Assembly (NCBI RefSeq): GCF_035975855.1
Contig: NZ_CP109055.1
Coordinates: 9,982,001 to 10,046,000 of the forward strand
DNA from: Streptomyces sp. NBC_01304
GTDB taxonomy: Bacteria > Actinomycetota > Actinomycetes > Streptomycetales > Streptomycetaceae
Direction: 5' to 3'
Length of the DNA stretch: 64,000 nucleotides
The notes below the pieces were generated by a model that saw only the letters and a program-made list of their open reading frames with translations, was not told where the DNA came from and made no database searches. A program made the translations under genes and the position numbers. Shown here piece after piece: positions 34,185 to 41,752 of the stretch (position 1 is the stretch's first letter; every line of letters begins with the position of its first letter).

Positions 34185-34711
34185 GACGCCGCCTTGCCCT
34201 CCAGGGCGCGCAGTTCATCGGTATCGACATCGAGCAGCGCGGCCGGATCCTTTCCGCCCACCGCGGACCCGATCCGCGCCATGGCCTCAGCGACCATGCG
34301 GGCTCGCTCGGCGGGGTCGGCCGGCACTGCTGCGATCTGGATGGGTTCACCGTTCGAGCCGGACAGGGCAACATGCTGGGGGGCGTCCAGGCCGAAGAGC
34401 TTTACACGCCGGTCGATGACCTTCAACGCCACCTCCACAGCCTTGACCTCGCCCTTCAATGCCGTTCCCCACACGGCCTCCTGGAGCTGGTCCAGGCGCA
34501 TGGCTTCCACCGAACGGAGTTCTTCGGCGGCCTGCTCTACCTGCTTCCGGTTGGCTTCCAGGGCGCGCTTGATATCCATGTGTGCGGCGGCCGGGGAGGC
34601 GTAGCCGAGGGTGTCGGCGATGGTCTGGAACTGTTTGCCTGCTAGGCGCATGTCGACGGCAAGGGCGCGCCGTTTGGCGGTTTTGGCTTGCTGGGCTTTG
34701 GAGGCTGCCAT
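34181..34711 (-). CDS. terS: Terminase small subunit
   Basis: 176 residues. The N-terminus contains a helix-turn-helix (DMRLAGKQFQTIADTLGYAS, then PAAAHMDIKRALEA). A coiled-coil oligomerisation region follows (KQVEQAAEELRSVEAMRLDQ), then AVEVALKVIDRRVKLFGLDAP, a stretch common in actinophage small terminases. It recognises the packaging site and recruits the large subunit, with whose gene it overlaps. Confidence 0.85.
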   Translation of the reverse strand: MAASKAQQAKTAKRRALAVDMRLAGKQFQTIADTLGYASPAAAHMDIKRALEANRKQVEQAAEELRSVEAMRLDQLQEAVWGTALKGEVKAVEVALKVIDRRVKLFGLDAPQHVALSGSNGEPIQIAAVPADPAERARMVAEAMARIGSAVGGKDPAALLDVDTDELRALEGKAAS

Positions 34712-34722
34712 TTCAGCGGGTC

Positions 34723-34935
34723 CTATTGATCAGCGGGTGCGGTGTTGTTGGGGCGCATGCCGCGTCGTCGCATGGGGGTGTCGGCTTCGGTGAGGAGTTT
34801 GTGGATGAAGCCGTAGGAGCGGCGGTGTTGGTGGGCGAGGTCGCGTACGGAGGAGCCGGTTTGGTAGGCGGTTTTGAGGTTGGTGGCGAGGGTGGCTCGA
34901 TCTGCACCCCGCATGTGACGTTGTGTATTGGTCAT
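34723..34935 (-). CDS. Small helix-turn-helix protein
   Basis: 70 residues from the ATG at 34935. A longer version would run into the divergent secreted-protein gene. The HTH reads ATLATNLKTAYQTGSSVRDL, then SYGFIHKLLTEADTPMRRRG. This GxSxRxLAxxxxxSYGxVHxLLxEAxTPMRxRG pattern is common in small Streptomyces and actinophage DNA-binding proteins. It lies 11 nt before the terminase small subunit gene. It may regulate late genes or assist packaging-site recognition. A related HTH protein is encoded at 39025-39249. Confidence 0.65.
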   Translation of the reverse strand: MTNTQRHMRGADRATLATNLKTAYQTGSSVRDLAHQHRRSYGFIHKLLTEADTPMRRRGMRPNNTAPADQ

Positions 34936-35014
34936 GGAACTGATCGTAACTGGGCTGGTGTGACGGTGGGTTGACCGCACGTATCGGACAAATTGATCAC
35001 GCGTTAGGTCGGTC

Positions 35015-35251
35015 ATGAACCGAAAGATTCTCGCCACCGCCGCCCTCACCGCCGCCTCTCTCGCCGCCGCGATCGCCCCCGCGTCCGCCACCGGCTACGT
35101 CGACCACGACGACCTGATCAACACCGGCTCCAACAGCTCCGGCGACTACGTGGACGTCGACCTCGACCCCAACGCCGTCCACGTCCACGACCTCCTGGCC
35201 CCGGGCGCCGTGTCCATCAACGACATCGACGTCCTCACGAACGGCCTCTGA
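35015..35251 (+). CDS. Small secreted protein, cargo gene 1
   Basis: 78 residues with a clear Sec signal peptide (NRKILATAALTAASLAAAIA, cleavage after ASA near residue 25). The mature part is short, acidic and His/Asp-rich (TGYVDHDDLINTGSNSSGDY). Homologues were not recognised; the mature chain has no cysteine. It is the first of a plus-strand group opposed to the phage late genes, a position typical of lysogeny-expressed cargo. The next gene starts at its stop (TGATG). Confidence 0.65.
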   Translation: MNRKILATAALTAASLAAAIAPASATGYVDHDDLINTGSNSSGDYVDVDLDPNAVHVHDLLAPGAVSINDIDVLTNGL

Positions 35252-35472
35252 TGCCCTCCAAGCTGACCGCTCTCGCGCTGACCAGCGCCGCCGCCACGGC
35301 CGCAGCGCTCGGGTTCATCGCCGCCCCCGCCCAGGCCGCCGCCCTGCCAGACATCCCCGTCGCCGGTGATGCGCTCGGCCCGATCGCTGACACCGTCGAA
35401 GGCGTTACCGGCCTCAACACGACGGGCCTGCCCGGCGGCAACACGTCGCTGCTCGACGCGGGCCTGCTCTAG
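35251..35472 (+). CDS. Small secreted protein, cargo gene 2
   Basis: 73 residues: a signal peptide (LTALALTSAAATAAALGFIA, cleavage near AQA) and a mature part of about 40 residues rich in Gly, Leu and Pro (ALPDIPVAGDALGPIADTVE, ending in NTSLLDAGLL). It is translationally coupled to the preceding secreted protein. No family was recognised; the mature part looks like a short hydrophobic, possibly surface-active peptide. Confidence 0.6.
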   Translation: MPSKLTALALTSAAATAAALGFIAAPAQAAALPDIPVAGDALGPIADTVEGVTGLNTTGLPGGNTSLLDAGLL

Positions 35473-35496
35473 CCCACGCTCCCAAGGAGGCACGGC

Positions 35497-35811
35497 ATGC
35501 GCCGCGTACTGACCGCACTCACCGTCATCGCCATGAGCACCATCGGACTCACCGCCACGGCGACAACCGCCCAGGCGGACGGCTATCCGTTCGGCTGCTC
35601 CACCGTCACCGCCACCCCCGACAGCAGCAGCCTGGTAAGCCTGAACTGCAGCAGCGGCCCCATCACCTCAGGCCACATCGCGAACGCCGACGTCATCGAA
35701 GAAGGCCAGGATCACACTCCGATGCATGCGTGGGTGTGCAACGACGTCGACGCCCGCACGGTGGTAGGTGCTATCGCGATCGAGGGTCACGGCTGCGTCC
35801 AGCAGAGCTGA
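35497..35811 (+). CDS. Small secreted cysteine-containing protein, cargo gene 3
   Basis: 104 residues with an AAGGAGG ribosome site. The signal peptide (RRVLTALTVIAMSTIGLTAT, cleavage after AQA) precedes a mature domain of about 75 residues with four cysteines (PFGCSTV, LNCSSG, VCND, HGCVQQ) likely forming two disulphides. Function unknown. The third member of a secreted-protein group within the prophage. Confidence 0.65.
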   Translation: MRRVLTALTVIAMSTIGLTATATTAQADGYPFGCSTVTATPDSSSLVSLNCSSGPITSGHIANADVIEEGQDHTPMHAWVCNDVDARTVVGAIAIEGHGCVQQS

Positions 35812-35827
35812 CCGGCCACAGTTCACC

Positions 35828-35868
35828 GTGGAGGGCCCTCCTGACTTGCTGACGGGAGGGCCCTCCAC
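35828..35868 (+). terminator. Terminator after secreted cargo gene 3
   Basis: Perfect 14-bp inverted repeat (GTGGAGGGCCCTCC / GGAGGGCCCTCCAC, 13-nt loop) starting 17 nt after the stop. Each arm is itself nearly palindromic. Confidence 0.7.
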
Positions 35869-35872
35869 GTCG

Positions 35873-36037
35873 TTGTGGCAGGCGTGGCGCTATGGATGGG
35901 GGCCGCTGGTCCTCGCCGCCTACATCACGGCCGTCACGCTGGCCGGGCCGCCGCTCATCTGCTGGCTGTGGTGGCGGGCGTGGCGACGTAACAAGCATGT
36001 CCGCGCCACCACCCCGAAGGAAAGGACACGCTCATGA
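35873..36037 (+). CDS. Small membrane protein, cargo (start uncertain)
   Basis: This reading frame ends in an ATGA overlap with the next gene. From a TTG at 35873 it gives 54 residues, and a GTG at 35828 is also possible. It contains one hydrophobic span (GPLVLAAYITAVTLAGPPLI) and then a Trp/Arg-rich basic tail (CWLWWRAWRRNKHVRATTPK). The coupling to a convincing secreted protein supports it being real. The upstream hairpin overlaps any earlier start, so the TTG is preferred. Confidence 0.45.
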   Translation: MWQAWRYGWGPLVLAAYITAVTLAGPPLICWLWWRAWRRNKHVRATTPKERTRS

Positions 36038-36423
36038 ACAAGCACCTGCGCAACACCGCCGCCGCCTTCATCGCCACCCTCACTCTCGTCTGCGCACAGG
36101 CGGCAGGCGCCGCCCCGGCGCTCGCCGAGACCCCCGCATGCGGCCAGGCCACGGCGGACTACGTCGGCAAGTCGTACGGATCTGCCGTCAACAGCCCCGC
36201 GTACAGCTTCGAGGCGGACGGCAAGGCGTACCGGATGGGTGGCGGGGAGTGGGGCAACGAACAGACCGAGGGAACGTATGAGGCGAAGCCGGAAGGCCTC
36301 TCCGCCACCTTCAACGGCCACACCGTCACGTTCATTGCCCGTATCTGCGATGACCAGACAGCCACCCCGAAGGCGATTCTCGACACCGTCAACAATGCGG
36401 TCGTCATCTACCAGCGCCTATAA
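36034..36423 (+). CDS. Small secreted protein, cargo gene 4
   Basis: 129 residues. The signal peptide NTAAAFIATLTLVCAQAAG is cleaved near ALA-ET. The mature part of about 95 residues has two cysteines (PACGQ, RICDD) and alternating beta-type sequence (YSFEADGKAYRMGGGEWGNE, then FNGHTVTFIARI). No family recognised. It is the last plus-strand gene of the group and runs into a bidirectional terminator. Confidence 0.65.
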   Translation: MNKHLRNTAAAFIATLTLVCAQAAGAAPALAETPACGQATADYVGKSYGSAVNSPAYSFEADGKAYRMGGGEWGNEQTEGTYEAKPEGLSATFNGHTVTFIARICDDQTATPKAILDTVNNAVVIYQRL

Positions 36424-36431
36424 CCGCGGGC

Positions 36432-36473
36432 GTAGAGGGGCGCGGCCCGAAGGATTGGGCCACGCCCCTCTAC
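36432..36473. terminator. Bidirectional terminator between convergent genes
   Basis: 17-bp stem with one mismatch (GTAGAGGGGCG.GGCCC / GGGCC.CGCCCCTCTAC), 8-nt loop, centred between the plus-strand secreted gene and the minus-strand gene that follows. It can serve both directions. Confidence 0.75.
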
Positions 36474-36482
36474 GAGCCGCGG

Positions 36483-37181
36483 CTAGATGTTGCGGTAGTA
36501 CAGGTCCACGGTCCCGTTGGACCCGCTCCCGTCAACGATCTTCACGCGCTCCGGCTCGTCCGTCGTCCACGGAATCTTGTCGACGACTCCCGACTCGGTG
36601 ACCAGCTTGATGCTGTGCATCCGCAGCAAAGGCTCAGGCGGATACAGGTCATCCGACGTGAACTTCCACGCCTCAACGGCCTGCATGACCTCATCGGCCG
36701 CAAACGGCCACACCACCGACACGGACGTGTCGTCCGGGTAGCCCTCGAATGCCACCTTGTACGTGTACCGGTCGCTGATCGGATCCTTATCGGTCAGCGT
36801 GACCGTGCCCGTCAGGACCGTGCCGGGCAGGATGTTATTGACCTGCCTGCCCTGCTTGATCTCAATGTTGTCGAACCGGTTACTGATCGCCGTGGTGTGG
36901 AGCATCCACCCGTTGCTGCTGTAGCCGTAGCCCAACACAGGCTGGACAACACCCCAGCCGGCACCTGTCTGCAGACCGGGCCACAGGTACAGCATGGCGT
37001 CGTCCTTCTTACCCGTAGGGGCGGGCGGGACGGTGAACGTGGTGGAGTACGAGGTGATGATGTCGTGGCTGTAGTAGGCGGCTGCGGTGCGGAACTTCGG
37101 CTCGCCCATACCGAGTCGGGACGATAGGGCGGACATGGTGGAGAGGGGCCGGTGGGGGGTTACGTCATCGCTCATGATCAC
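36483..37181 (-). CDS. Beta-sandwich protein of unknown function
   Basis: 232 residues without a signal peptide. The core (YYSHDIITSYSTTFTVPPAP, MLYLWPGLQTG, GVVQPVLGYGYSSNGWML) resembles concanavalin-A-like or G1-peptidase-fold proteins found in secreted fungal and actinobacterial proteins. The equivalent of a catalytic residue was not identified. It then runs SDRYTYKVAFEGYPDDTSVS and ends in VDLYYRNI. It is a monocistronic minus-strand gene in the cargo zone. A lectin-like, ligand-binding role is the simplest guess; fold assignment is tentative. Confidence 0.55.
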   Translation of the reverse strand: MIMSDDVTPHRPLSTMSALSSRLGMGEPKFRTAAAYYSHDIITSYSTTFTVPPAPTGKKDDAMLYLWPGLQTGAGWGVVQPVLGYGYSSNGWMLHTTAISNRFDNIEIKQGRQVNNILPGTVLTGTVTLTDKDPISDRYTYKVAFEGYPDDTSVSVVWPFAADEVMQAVEAWKFTSDDLYPPEPLLRMHSIKLVTESGVVDKIPWTTDEPERVKIVDGSGSNGTVDLYYRNI

Positions 37182-37313
37182 TCCAATTGCGGGGGACAGT
37201 CGTTACCCGCGGATGATCTCTGCGATGTCTCGTCGGTCGTGGGTGAAGTGGGCTGGTTCACCCGTAGGGGCGGGGACCGATCCTCGGGCCACGCCCCCGC
37301 GTACGCGCCGTGA

Positions 37314-37940
37314 TCACCAGGCGCGGCTACGGTCCGCCTTCACCATGCGCACGTCGCTGCCCGCGCCCTTCCCCTTCAGGAAGATCGCTTCTTCCTTCAC
37401 CGTCTGTCCCGGCTCGACATTCGACACGAGTACGTAGGTGTCATCCACCCGGGTGCCGTCCTTGTCGACCAGCTCGAGCTGGACCGAGTAGGTCGACGGC
37501 TCGGACGAGTGATTCGTGATCGTTACCGGCACCTTGAACATGCCGTGCTCGCTCACACCCTTCGCCTGGTCGACCTTCACATCGTCGCGGGGATCGTTTG
37601 TCTTGTTGCCCGACGACGTGCGGCCCTGCTTCTCCGCATGGCCCTGAGCCTCGGGCTGGGCGGCCTCGTCGGACGTCTTCTTGTCGACGCTGGCTGCACT
37701 CGGCTTCGACGACGCCTCACTCTTGTCCGTGCTCCCGGTGTTGCCGAGTGCGGCACTGGCGATGACCAGGCCGGCGAATCCGGCGGCGCAGCCGATGAGG
37801 ATCTTCTTGCCGCGGCCCATCTTCTTCTTCGGGGGCTGGGGCGCTCCCCACGGCTGCTGGGGTGCGGTCGGGGTTCCCCACTGGGCGCCGGAGGAGTCGG
37901 GGTGGTTCTGCGGCTGCTGGGGCGTCTGTGAGGCGTTCAT
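37314..37940 (-). CDS. Membrane-anchored FxLYD-like protein
   Basis: 208 residues. A Pro/Gln/Gly-rich cytoplasmic start (about 1-36) is followed by a basic stop (KKKMGRGKK), one membrane helix (ILIGCAAGFAGLVIASAALG), and a Ser/Lys/Asp-rich linker. The external domain from about residue 120 (FKVPVTITNHSSEPSTYSVQ, VDDTYVLVSNVEPGQT) matches the FxLYD type common in Streptomyces. These proteins are of unknown function and cell-envelope located. Probably expressed in the lysogen. Confidence 0.7.
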   Translation of the reverse strand: MNASQTPQQPQNHPDSSGAQWGTPTAPQQPWGAPQPPKKKMGRGKKILIGCAAGFAGLVIASAALGNTGSTDKSEASSKPSAASVDKKTSDEAAQPEAQGHAEKQGRTSSGNKTNDPRDDVKVDQAKGVSEHGMFKVPVTITNHSSEPSTYSVQLELVDKDGTRVDDTYVLVSNVEPGQTVKEEAIFLKGKGAGSDVRMVKADRSRAW

Positions 37941-38022
37941 GGGTGTCGACTTTACGGGCGTATTACATGCGTCCGGGGTTGGCGTCGGTCCCGTCCTGCG
38001 GGGCCGAAAGGCCTCTCCTTGG

Positions 38023-38691
38023 CTACGTGTGGTTGGGGGCGCTGACGGCGTCGAGCGGGACGTTCGGGCAGTCTTCGGCGTAGTCGGTGAGGGTGTCGGC
38101 TTCGGCCTGGTCGACGGCCAGACCCCAGCGGAGCTTGGTGGCCGTCCATTCGGTGATGTACCGGCAGGCGGCAGGCTCGTACGGGGGCATCCACTGGGCC
38201 GGGTCCTTGTCGGACTTGGCCCTGTTGGAGTGCGCGGTGACCATGACGAGACTGGTGTCCACGCCTAGATCGTTCGCGTAAGCCTCACGCCGCTCCGGAG
38301 TCCACGTGTCGGCCCCAGAGTTGAACGCCTCCTTCAAGGGGACGAGGTGGTCGAGGTCGAGCTGGTGCGCGGGATCGCCGTGGACGGTGGTGTCGTCGTA
38401 GTAGCTGTACCAAGTACCCGACAGGATCTTGCAGTCTTTGCCCACGACGATCGGGCCCGTTGCCTCGGCCTTGAGGGCTTCCTGCCTCGTGTCGCAGCCG
38501 TCATGATCCGAATCCGTCCAGTGATGGAACAGAGTCCGCTTGTAGCCCTCTTCGACTTCGGGAGCGACGGTCAGCAGGTGCACGGCCTGGCGCAGCTGTA
38601 CCGGGGGCGGCGGGGCGGCCTGGGCGGTGGTGGGGGCGAAGGCCGCGGCGAGGAGGCCGGCAGTGGCGGTGAGGTGGAGTGCGGTGCGCAT
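38023..38691 (-). CDS. Secreted HNH/DUF1524-type nuclease
   Basis: 222 residues. An N-terminal signal peptide (TALHLTATAGLLAAAFAPTT, cleavage near AQA) precedes an HNH nuclease of the GmrSD/DUF1524 C-terminal type. The metal site lies in DLDHLVPLKEAFNSGAD (His115), followed by TAHSNRAKSDKDPAQWMPP (His154, Asn156, Lys162), with CRYITEWTATKLRWGL after. Similar secreted HNH proteins are widespread in Streptomyces and degrade DNA outside the cell. Phage-encoded HNH proteins next to terminase are usually cytoplasmic, so the signal peptide marks this one as cargo. Confidence 0.85.
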   Translation of the reverse strand: MRTALHLTATAGLLAAAFAPTTAQAAPPPPVQLRQAVHLLTVAPEVEEGYKRTLFHHWTDSDHDGCDTRQEALKAEATGPIVVGKDCKILSGTWYSYYDDTTVHGDPAHQLDLDHLVPLKEAFNSGADTWTPERREAYANDLGVDTSLVMVTAHSNRAKSDKDPAQWMPPYEPAACRYITEWTATKLRWGLAVDQAEADTLTDYAEDCPNVPLDAVSAPNHT

Positions 38692-38743
38692 GCCGCTTGT
38701 TGTAGTCGCGGTGGTGGAGTCGATGGGGCAGGCGCGCCGCTGA

Positions 38744-39028
38744 TCAACCCTGGCGGCCGGTCTCCTTGGTGGTGCAGGTGTCGCAGCGCACGGTGATGTT
38801 CTGGCCGCACAGGGTCTGGGTGGTGTGACAGTCGCAGGAGTCCGCGGGTGCGGTGGCGGCCGGGTGGGCGGTCTTGCGTAGCAGTGCGGTGAGTTGGGCG
38901 GTGGCGGCGGCCATGCGGCGGAAGTCGTGGTCCATGGCTTTGGTGTTGGCGGTGAGTTTCCCGATCCACCAGGCGAGGACGGTGATGGCGATTGCGATGG
39001 CCCAGTCGCCGACGGAACCCCAGTTCAC
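38744..39028 (-). CDS. Small membrane protein with zinc-knuckle tail
   Basis: 94 residues. One N-terminal membrane span (DWAIAIAITVLAWWIGKLTA), a helical amphipathic stretch (DHDFRRMAAATAQLTALLRK), and a cysteine-rich tail (DSCDCHTTQTLCGQNITVRC, then DTC) that could bind zinc. The start overlaps the stop of the upstream HTH gene by 4 nt. No family recognised. Confidence 0.6.
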   Translation of the reverse strand: MNWGSVGDWAIAIAITVLAWWIGKLTANTKAMDHDFRRMAAATAQLTALLRKTAHPAATAPADSCDCHTTQTLCGQNITVRCDTCTTKETGRQG

Positions 39029-39249
39029 TGCTGCTCCAGGCGGGAGACTAGAAGCTCGACACGTGAATGCCGGCCTGGAGGGCGCATGGGGGTTCCGGCG
39101 AGCTTGAGGAGGCGGCGTACGGGCTGGGTAGATACGTGGAGCTGCTCGGCGAGTTCCACGAGGGTGGCTCCTCGTTCGTACCGGTAGCGCAGTTCGGCAG
39201 CCAGTGCCTGCTCGTTGAGGGTCTGGCGTCTGACGGCCCAGTCGGTCAT
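39025..39249 (-). CDS. Small helix-turn-helix protein
   Basis: 74 residues from ATG 39249, overlapping the upstream regulator by 4 nt. Its HTH (LAAELRYRYERGATLVELAE, then STQPVRRLLKLAGTPMRPPG) is the same type as the protein encoded at 34723-34935 (shared pattern Y..G....LA......V..LL..A.TPMR..G). Probably a DNA-binding accessory regulator. Confidence 0.6.
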   Translation of the reverse strand: MTDWAVRRQTLNEQALAAELRYRYERGATLVELAEQLHVSTQPVRRLLKLAGTPMRPPGRHSRVELLVSRLEQQ

Positions 39250-39572
39250 GTGCGCCTCTGGTGAGAGGGGATAGTGCTTCCGCAGGAATTGCACGTGAAC
39301 CCGACAGGAGGCGTGTCCTGGCACGTCGAGCAGCGTGGCCCGTCGAGCAGTTCCCTTACGGGGATCTTGAACACGGCTGCTGCTGCATACACCAAATCAA
39401 CGGGCACGTTGCGAACCCGGGAGCCTTCCATGTTCGCGAGGGCTGACCGCAGTGTCGAATAGCCGTGTTGCTTCATTCCATCGGCCAGGGCTTGGACGCT
39501 CATGTTTCTGGTCTTGCGGTTCTGCCGGATTCGGTCGATGACAGCGGCAGACCGACAGCTTGGTTGGGCCAT
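39246..39572 (-). CDS. XRE-type regulator with C-terminal zinc ribbon
   Basis: 108 residues. An N-terminal Cro/C1-type HTH (AVIDRIRQNRKTRNMSVQAL, GYSTLRSALANMEGSRVRNV) has the usual helix spacing, followed by VDLVYAAAAVFKIPVRELLDG. A four-cysteine zinc ribbon (CSTCQDTPPVGFTCNSC) closes the protein. It heads a block of coupled small genes and may be a phage regulator separate from the repressor candidate at 44.6 kb. Confidence 0.7.
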   Translation of the reverse strand: MAQPSCRSAAVIDRIRQNRKTRNMSVQALADGMKQHGYSTLRSALANMEGSRVRNVPVDLVYAAAAVFKIPVRELLDGPRCSTCQDTPPVGFTCNSCGSTIPSHQRRT

Positions 39573-39832
39573 CAGGCGGCTTCGCCGATGCGGGTCAGCC
39601 ATTCGTTGAGGGTGTCGCGCAGCCGTACCGCGTCGGGTGCGGTGACGGCAATGTGCACGTAGTGGCCTTCGAGCGCGTACGCGGTGAACGCCAACCGGCG
39701 CAGCTTGTCGACGGGGGCATGCTCGCTCGGCAGGATGTGGGCGGTCTTGTTGTTCGCGTACGTGTCGCACTGGGCCAGGCGCTCCAACAGGGCGCGGTCC
39801 ATGGTGGTTTCGATGCCGGCTGGTTCGGTCAC
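39572..39832 (-). CDS. Small protein of unknown function (86 aa)
   Basis: Read from a GTG that overlaps the upstream stop (GTGA). The 86 residues contain a helical start (MDRALLERLAQCDTYANNKT) and a beta-alpha end (AFTAYALEGHYVHIAVTAPD, then AVRLRDTLNEWLTRIG). Upstream readings are proline/arginine-rich shadow. The downstream gene starts at its stop. No family recognised. Confidence 0.55.
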   Translation of the reverse strand: MTEPAGIETTMDRALLERLAQCDTYANNKTAHILPSEHAPVDKLRRLAFTAYALEGHYVHIAVTAPDAVRLRDTLNEWLTRIGEAA

Positions 39833-40026
39833 GGCTGCTTGTCTCCGGTGGTGGTGTGGCGTGGTTGGCGGCGTAGGCCGCTGTGGCGTTCGATGCGGGT
39901 CAGGCGGCGGTCGTGCCAGACCAGTACGCCGCAGACCATGAGGATGCCGATGGCGCGGAGGAGTTCGGTGGTCACGGATGTGTTCAACGAACGCTGTCGG
40001 ACAGGGTGTTGGCGCGGTGCGGACAT
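39829..40026 (-). CDS. Small membrane protein (65 aa)
   Basis: 65 residues with one hydrophobic span (ELLRAIGILMVCGVLVW) between basic flanks (RQHPVRQRS and HDRRLTRIERHSGLRRQPRH). It starts the coupled small-gene block and overlaps the next gene by 4 nt. No family recognised. Confidence 0.5.
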   Translation of the reverse strand: MSAPRQHPVRQRSLNTSVTTELLRAIGILMVCGVLVWHDRRLTRIERHSGLRRQPRHTTTGDKQP

Positions 40027-40160
40027 GGTGGTTGCACCTTGCTGAGATGAACCAGCGAACCAGCACAGGCGCGGGCCCTTACTGCCGGTGGAGTGGCAAA
40101 TGGCTGTTGCTCTACTGCGTATAGCAAACGTTTATGCCGCTGGGGTTAGGTGGACAACAG

Positions 40161-40193
40161 CCGGCCCCCGCCACTACGGATGGCGGGGGCCGG
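40161..40193 (-). terminator. Intrinsic terminator after the 40265-40849 gene
   Basis: Perfect 13-bp stem (CCGGCCCCCGCCA / TGGCGGGGGCCGG) with a 7-nt loop, 72 nt beyond the stop of the neighbouring minus-strand gene. It separates early genes from the cargo block. Confidence 0.75.
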
Positions 40194-40264
40194 TGCGGTT
40201 GTGCGGTAGATGCTGAGCAGCGGTGGTCTCAGTACCGCTGTTCACCGTCCACCAAGGTCACGGT

Positions 40265-40849
40265 TCAGTGTGTTTCGCGTCCGATGCCGTGGATGTGTCC
40301 GAGGGCGAGCGCGGTCACCTGCGGGCCGAGCGTCGCGTAATCGACGCCCGCAGCTGAATCGCCCTTCAACTTGCCGCCGGGCGGTTGTACGGCCCACCGT
40401 GGCTCTAAAGAGCCGGAGGTGTGCAGGACGGTGGTGATGGTGCCTGTGAAGTCGACGGCGAACAACTGGCGGAAACCGGCGTCTGCGTTGTCGAGGGCGA
40501 ACATGTCGCCGTCTTCGAACTCGGCGACTACGACGGCGCCCACCCGGTAGTCGGGTGCGCCTGCATAGGTGTCGAATGGCTGCAGTTGAGTGTGCGGAAG
40601 GTCTGGGGCGATGACGTGTTCCGTGTACCAGTCGAGCTCTTCAAGGCTCGTCAGGTGCAGGGATTCGGGGTGTGGGCGGCTGGTGAGGATGCCGCCCGCG
40701 GTGAAGCCCGGGGCGGGCTGCCAGTCGAGGACGTATGTCGTCAGCATCGTCCCAGTGGAGTGACGGTGGTGTTGCGTATCGAGGGAGATCAGGCAGCGCA
40801 GTAGATGATCCGTGTCGCTGCCGGCCTCGATAGCCATGTGTGGCGCCAT
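40265..40849 (-). CDS. Phage protein of unknown function (194 aa)
   Basis: An ATG at 40849 follows a good AAGGAGG site and gives 194 residues. The protein mixes helical and beta regions (MAIEAGSDTDHLLRCLISLD, MLTTYVLDWQPAPGFTAGGI, SLEELDWYTEHVIAPDLPHT, AVVVAEFEDGDMFALDN) and has no membrane span. No family was recognised. It has its own upstream gap of 178 nt, presumably with a promoter, and its own terminator. Confidence 0.6.
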   Translation of the reverse strand: MAPHMAIEAGSDTDHLLRCLISLDTQHHRHSTGTMLTTYVLDWQPAPGFTAGGILTSRPHPESLHLTSLEELDWYTEHVIAPDLPHTQLQPFDTYAGAPDYRVGAVVVAEFEDGDMFALDNADAGFRQLFAVDFTGTITTVLHTSGSLEPRWAVQPPGGKLKGDSAAGVDYATLGPQVTALALGHIHGIGRETH

Positions 40850-41027
40850 GGCGGGAGACCTCCTTATGTGTGAAGGGGTTGGCAACGCTTAAACTGCGCT
40901 GGTTTGTCCTAGGTGTATGCGTTAAGAGTCGGGTTCACTCGCACGGTACGTGGTGGCTGAAACGCGGTTGCCCGGAACGGGTGCGTCCGGCTGAATCAGT
41001 GTGGGGGTTGCAGGCGGTCAGCAACTC

Positions 41028-41453
41028 TTACTTGTCGGTTTGCCGGTCGGCAGGGGACTCCCGGTAGGGCGCTTGTGGGCCCTGGTTGCCGGTGATGTGG
41101 GCCCACCATCCGGCGCACACCAGGTAGCCGACAGGAACGCCGTCGAGCGTGGCGGTGGGTTGGTAGGCACCGTTGATGATGTTCATGCCGTGATGGCAGT
41201 AGAAGACCCGCTCGCCGGTGCGCAGGCCGGATAGTTCGTAGTCGTGTTCTTGCTCGGGGGAGCCTTCTCGGAAGGCGCAGTCGGAGCAGGGTGAGCGCAT
41301 GACGGCTGGGGGGCGGGGGAGGGGGACGGCGAGGTTTTCCCAGCCCCGGATGTCGTCGGTTACGCCGGTGTGGGCGCAGTGGTGGCAGTCGGCTTCTTGG
41401 GGGCAGCCTTGGCAGACGGGGCACACGTAGCGGGTCAGGTAGACGTCGCTCAC
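41028..41453 (-). CDS. Zinc-knuckle phage protein of unknown function
   Basis: Read from a GTG overlapping the upstream stop, 141 residues. The N-terminus is a four- to six-cysteine cluster (YVCPVCQGCPQEADCHHC), followed by SPCSDCAFREGSPEQEHDYE and FYCHHGMNIINGAYQP. The metal-binding pattern is strong but the family is unknown. It is the last gene of the early coupled chain that begins with the replication initiator candidate. Confidence 0.6.
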   Translation of the reverse strand: MSDVYLTRYVCPVCQGCPQEADCHHCAHTGVTDDIRGWENLAVPLPRPPAVMRSPCSDCAFREGSPEQEHDYELSGLRTGERVFYCHHGMNIINGAYQPTATLDGVPVGYLVCAGWWAHITGNQGPQAPYRESPADRQTDK

Positions 41454-41752
41454 GACGGCTGCTGCTCCAGCTTGGTGAGACGTTGCAGCCGCTCGTATTT
41501 GGTGTCGGTGTCGTGTCCGTCCCATACGACGTCCGGGGTGTGGGGCACGTGGTCGAAGAACTCGGCGAAGTCGGCCGCGGCGATATGCCACGACATTTGG
41601 CCTGCCGGGGTGTGGATGTACACGACGGCCCAGGCAGGTTCTGCGGGGTCGTTGTAGGCGTAGCCGGATGGGTAGCGGGCGGCGAGGTTCGCGACGAGGA
41701 CGGCTCGTTCCCGGTAGATGCTGGCGGTTACGACGTCGAGGGGGATGGTCAC
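41450..41752 (-). CDS. Early phage protein of unknown function (100 aa)
   Basis: 100 residues, beta-rich in the middle (EPAWAVVYIHTPAGQMSWHI) and ending VVWDGHDTDTKYERLQRLTK. The WDGHxTxxKYxRL ending is familiar from small actinophage proteins of unknown function. Coupled to both neighbours by 4-nt overlaps. Confidence 0.6.
   Translation of the reverse strand: MTIPLDVVTASIYRERAVLVANLAARYPSGYAYNDPAEPAWAVVYIHTPAGQMSWHIAAADFAEFFDHVPHTPDVVWDGHDTDTKYERLQRLTKLEQQPS

Noticed and set aside
37255..37313. A terminator before the FxLYD-like gene end
   Set aside because: The GC-rich segments near 37266 and 37300 pair only imperfectly, so no stable stem could be defended.
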